Below, one piece after another: positions 61,638 through 64,000 of a DNA stretch of 64,000 nucleotides. The translations under genes and the position numbers were made by a program. The stretch's first letter is position 1. Each line of letters begins with the position of its first letter. A model generated the notes under the pieces. That model was not told where the DNA came from. It saw nothing but the letters and a program-made list of their open reading frames with translations, and did no database searches. Source of the stretch: Nitrospinaceae bacterium (GTDB lineage Bacteria; Nitrospinota; Nitrospinia; Nitrospinales; Nitrospinaceae); the NCBI GenBank assembly GCA_028278405.1, contig JANQEK010000042.1:1-64000 (forward strand), written 5' to 3'.

Positions 61638-63260
61638 TTGAAGCAACGCGATTGGAAGTTTTTAGTCTTAAGCGCCGGAGCACTGGCGGCTTTCCTAATG
61701 TTCTCGCAACCGGCGGAGGCCCGGTTTCCGGGAATGGACATCACCTTGTGGGATGAACATCAGGCCAAGGAAGATCGAAAAAACCCTATTTATCTTGAAA
61801 TCCACAAACTGGTCGAGGAAAAGAAATATGACGAAGCCATGACATTGATCGACCGCGCCCATCAGCAAAACCCGCAAAAAGGCACACCTCTGATATTGAA
61901 ATCCCTGCTTCTTTATGAATTGAAGCGCTACAAGGAATCTTACACGGTTCTACAAAAGGGGCGAAACATCCAGCGTCGGCACCCTGCCATTCCCTTCGCG
62001 CATTGCCGGCTCTATCGGGTGATGGGAAATGTGGAGCTTTCGAACCAGGCCTGTAAAATCGCGGTGCACCAGCACACCAACAATGAAGCATCGCACTACC
62101 AGTTCGCGCAAACCCTCACTGGAATGGGATATATGGAGCTGGCCAATAAAGAGCTGGCCCGCGCCGCCAAATTGGACCCGGCCAACTCGATTTATCATTT
62201 CGAACGTGGGATGAATTTCTTTTACCTTAATGACTTGGATCAGGCCGAGGCTTCGTTTCTCAAGTCTTTGTCTCTCAATCCCAACGACCTGGAATCCGGT
62301 TATCAGTTGGGATACTTGTATGCCTTGAAAAAGAATTTTAAAGAAGCTGAGATCCACCTCAATCGCATCTGGCAAACACGGAAGGATCACCCAAAAGTGG
62401 ATGCAGCCCGCGCTTTGATCGAACTCATCAAAAAAGGCAACACGAATAAGCTTCCCGCCCAGGTGGATCCCCATAGCCATCACCTCAACCGGTCACGCTC
62501 GCTTTACCAATCAGGAGAATACGGTCTTGCGCTGTTTGAAATTCAAACCGCCGCCCGCCTCAAGCCGAACGATAAAGCCACGCACCAGATACTGATCGCC
62601 ATCTCCAGCCTGTTGTTACGGTTGGACCTGACCGAGAAATCCGTTAAGCAATTGATCGACGCTCATCCCAACGACAAAAAATTACAGGCCAAGGGATTCC
62701 AGGAACTGGGGGATATGAGAGTGATGCGGGGCCTGCTGGATCAGGCGAAGGATTATTACAAGAAATCCGAAGCAATGGGAGATCCGGGCGGATTGGCCAA
62801 AATCAGCCTGGCGGAAATACCTGCCCAAACACCGGATACCCGGCCGGCGCTGGACCCCAGCGAACCGTTTTTCGATCCCGCGAAAGCGCTGAATCGGAAA
62901 GGGGAAGTGTTCGCTCATTTTAAGATGTATCAGCGTGCCCTGGCCTTGTACTCCTTAGCACTTCGGATCCATCCGGGACATCTGATGAGCAAACTCAATA
63001 TGGCTGCCGCCTACTACAATATGGGAACACCGCACAAAGCCATCACCCTTCTCGAACGCACCCTGATTTCTCATCCCGACCACAAGCATATCCTTTCTCA
63101 CCGGGTGCTGCTCGCACGGGCTTACGCACGTAAGGGCAATCAAGAAGGAGCGCTCGAAAACTTGAAATTGATTCAAAAAATAAAGCCCTCGCTTCTTAGA
63201 GTTTTGAGAACCGACCCCGCATTCAAGGACTTAAAAGATCACGAGCTGTTCAAGCAATGA
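61638..63260 (+). CDS. Large periplasmic TPR-repeat protein
   Basis: 540 residues from TTG 61638 behind AAGGAG; the frame open to 61509 overlaps the upstream gene. Signal peptide MKQRDWKFLVLSAGALAAFL to QPAEA. Then about ten TPR-like helix pairs, for example YDEAMTLIDRAHQQNPQKG, ANKELARAAKLDPANS and AHFKMYQRALALYSLALRI. Acts as a protein-protein scaffold in the periplasm or envelope. Partners unknown; the DUF1566 gene just upstream is the nearest candidate. Confidence 0.8.
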   Translation: MKQRDWKFLVLSAGALAAFLMFSQPAEARFPGMDITLWDEHQAKEDRKNPIYLEIHKLVEEKKYDEAMTLIDRAHQQNPQKGTPLILKSLLLYELKRYKESYTVLQKGRNIQRRHPAIPFAHCRLYRVMGNVELSNQACKIAVHQHTNNEASHYQFAQTLTGMGYMELANKELARAAKLDPANSIYHFERGMNFFYLNDLDQAEASFLKSLSLNPNDLESGYQLGYLYALKKNFKEAEIHLNRIWQTRKDHPKVDAARALIELIKKGNTNKLPAQVDPHSHHLNRSRSLYQSGEYGLALFEIQTAARLKPNDKATHQILIAISSLLLRLDLTEKSVKQLIDAHPNDKKLQAKGFQELGDMRVMRGLLDQAKDYYKKSEAMGDPGGLAKISLAEIPAQTPDTRPALDPSEPFFDPAKALNRKGEVFAHFKMYQRALALYSLALRIHPGHLMSKLNMAAAYYNMGTPHKAITLLERTLISHPDHKHILSHRVLLARAYARKGNQEGALENLKLIQKIKPSLLRVLRTDPAFKDLKDHELFKQ

Positions 63261-63322
63261 TCTTGAAATTCCAGCCCTTAGTATCAATGGCAGCCGGCAG
63301 AACCGAAGCGGGAATATTAAGT

Positions 63323-63351
63323 TTGACAACCCTTGCTTTTCTTGGTTACAT
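63323..63351 (+). promoter_or_regulatory. Candidate promoter for the secreted 150-residue protein
   Basis: TTGACA (63323-63328), 17-nt spacer, TTACAT (63346-63351; three of six consensus bases). It is about 80 nt upstream of the gene at 63429. The -35 element is perfect, the -10 element weak. Confidence 0.4.
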
Positions 63352-63428
63352 GGGGGCATACGGGCAATCCAACGCAATATTTTCAAGCTGATTGTTCACT
63401 TTAGCCAACCCAAAATTGGGGTGATGCC

Positions 63429-63881
63429 ATGAATTTCTTTCAAGGCGATAAAGCATGCGTGAACATTCGCTTGCAAATTATCCTTGCAACTTTGCTTTTC
63501 TTAATACTATTTCCCTTTAATCTGGTTTTCGCTGATGCCTGCAATGACGCATCCCGAAGCCTTCGCGCCAGTTTTCAAGTCACCCAGGGACGGGGGGGTA
63601 TCTGGGGATATATGGAACAGAATCCCTCTCTTAGAAAAGATTCTGTGATCGGGTTTCAGGTGGATGGGAAATTGCAGCGTGTTATTGTTATCTTCGAAGC
63701 CCAATGTGTTAAAGCAAAAAAACCTTCTAAAGAAAATTACCAAAAAATTGAGAGTATCCTGGGTGATGCACGGATGATCTTCAATTTGCGGCCGGGAAGG
63801 GATCCTGTCAAGAAAATCATCGGAAGAATCAATGGACTGAATTCCAACTTGAACAAACTTATTAAAGAGTTGGAAGCTTAA
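63429..63881 (+). CDS. Secreted helical protein, unknown
   Basis: 150 residues. A hydrophobic segment (LQIILATLLFLILFPFNLVFA, about 15-35) looks like a signal peptide after a polar start. The mature part has two Cys (DACNDASRS, EAQCVKAKK) and a helical C terminus with KIIGRINGLNSNLNKLIKEL. GGGGTGAT precedes the ATG. Not recognised. It is followed closely by a peroxiredoxin gene. Confidence 0.55.
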   Translation: MNFFQGDKACVNIRLQIILATLLFLILFPFNLVFADACNDASRSLRASFQVTQGRGGIWGYMEQNPSLRKDSVIGFQVDGKLQRVIVIFEAQCVKAKKPSKENYQKIESILGDARMIFNLRPGRDPVKKIIGRINGLNSNLNKLIKELEA

Positions 63882-63901
63882 AGCACACCTTTTCGCCCTT
63901 T

Positions 63902-64000
63902 ATGATCAAAGAAGGAAAGAAAGCGCCCGATTTTTCCGCCACGGATCAAGACGGAAACAAAATCAAGCTGAGCTCTTTCAAGGGCAAGAAAAATGTTGTC
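63902..64000 (+). CDS. Peroxiredoxin (Bcp/AhpC family), 5' part only
   Basis: The window ends after 33 codons: MIKEGKKAPDFSATDQDGN then IKLSSFKGKKNVV. This is the standard N terminus of thioredoxin-dependent peroxiredoxins, just before the peroxidatic-Cys motif. The catalytic part lies outside. No clear Shine-Dalgarno precedes the ATG at 63902, 20 nt after the preceding stop. Confidence 0.8.
   Translation, partial: MIKEGKKAPDFSATDQDGNKIKLSSFKGKKNVV

Noticed and set aside
1-64000. CRISPR arrays, transposases, integrases or phage genes
   Set aside because: No regularly spaced direct repeats and no recombinase-like proteins were seen; the only tandem repeats are two-copy.

Overview
The window looks like a chromosomal segment of a free-living, Gram-negative, didermic bacterium. 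It encodes lipoproteins, a TonB/ExbB/ExbD system, a TonB-dependent receptor and a Slp-type outer-membrane lipoprotein. The gene order proS-(terminator)-rimP-nusA-infB-DUF503-rbfA-truB-rpsO-pnp, a bacterial sucrose synthase and the overall protein style suggest a Nitrospinota (Nitrospina-like) or deltaproteobacterial-type genome. This placement is inferred from gene content only. No phage, transposase, CRISPR array, rRNA or tRNA gene was recognised.

Layout. Positions 1-479 hold the tail of a nucleotidyltransferase. 541-11162 is the translation/transcription block: prolyl-tRNA synthetase, then rimP-nusA-infB-ylxP-rbfA-truB, rpsO with a strongly structured leader, and pnp, closed by a terminator. 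11222-16962 is housekeeping: surE, a 2-Cys peroxiredoxin, a CDF metal exporter with a near-consensus promoter, a PhnP-like hydrolase, bioD, an ACT-domain regulator and def. 17131-18642 carries two paralogous YajG-like lipoproteins.

18942-25636 is the most interesting block. Five tightly packed same-strand genes encode a serine palmitoyltransferase-like alpha-oxoamine synthase, a YghO/GNAT-like acyltransferase, an NAD(P)-dependent epimerase/reductase, a CDP-alcohol phosphatidyltransferase and an MMPL/RND lipid exporter. Together they read as a candidate bacterial sphingolipid (ceramide) synthesis, head-group and export operon. 25684-30244 contains formate-THF ligase, facing a thiO-bioA-PTPS operon. 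The PTPS protein carries an ExxHGH motif typical of the class proposed to replace FolB.

30483-41692 is an envelope and iron region: an OM barrel plus Slp lipoprotein, a FecA-like receptor, a secreted DxDxDG-repeat protein, TonB-ExbD-ExbD-ExbB, a thioredoxin-like [2Fe-2S] ferredoxin and bacterioferritin. Five Fur-box-like sites accompany these genes. 41875-45623 holds map, era (apparently starting at an ATT codon), hemW and mazG. 46104-46848 holds two cold-shock proteins whose leaders are conserved. 47180-49036 holds a TfoX-N protein, a mini haem-copper-oxidase-like membrane protein and a GT2 glycosyltransferase. 49760-54900 is a sucrose synthase downstream of a two-component system and two small genes.

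55020-64000 mixes an SDR gene, a lipoprotein gene bracketed by a duplicated SDR 3' end, an ArsC-like protein, a periplasmic solute-binding protein, gatB with a DUF1566 gene, a large TPR protein and the start of a peroxiredoxin. Start codons were moved from the longest reading frame wherever a Shine-Dalgarno sequence or signal peptide pointed elsewhere. Several genes use TTG or GTG starts.
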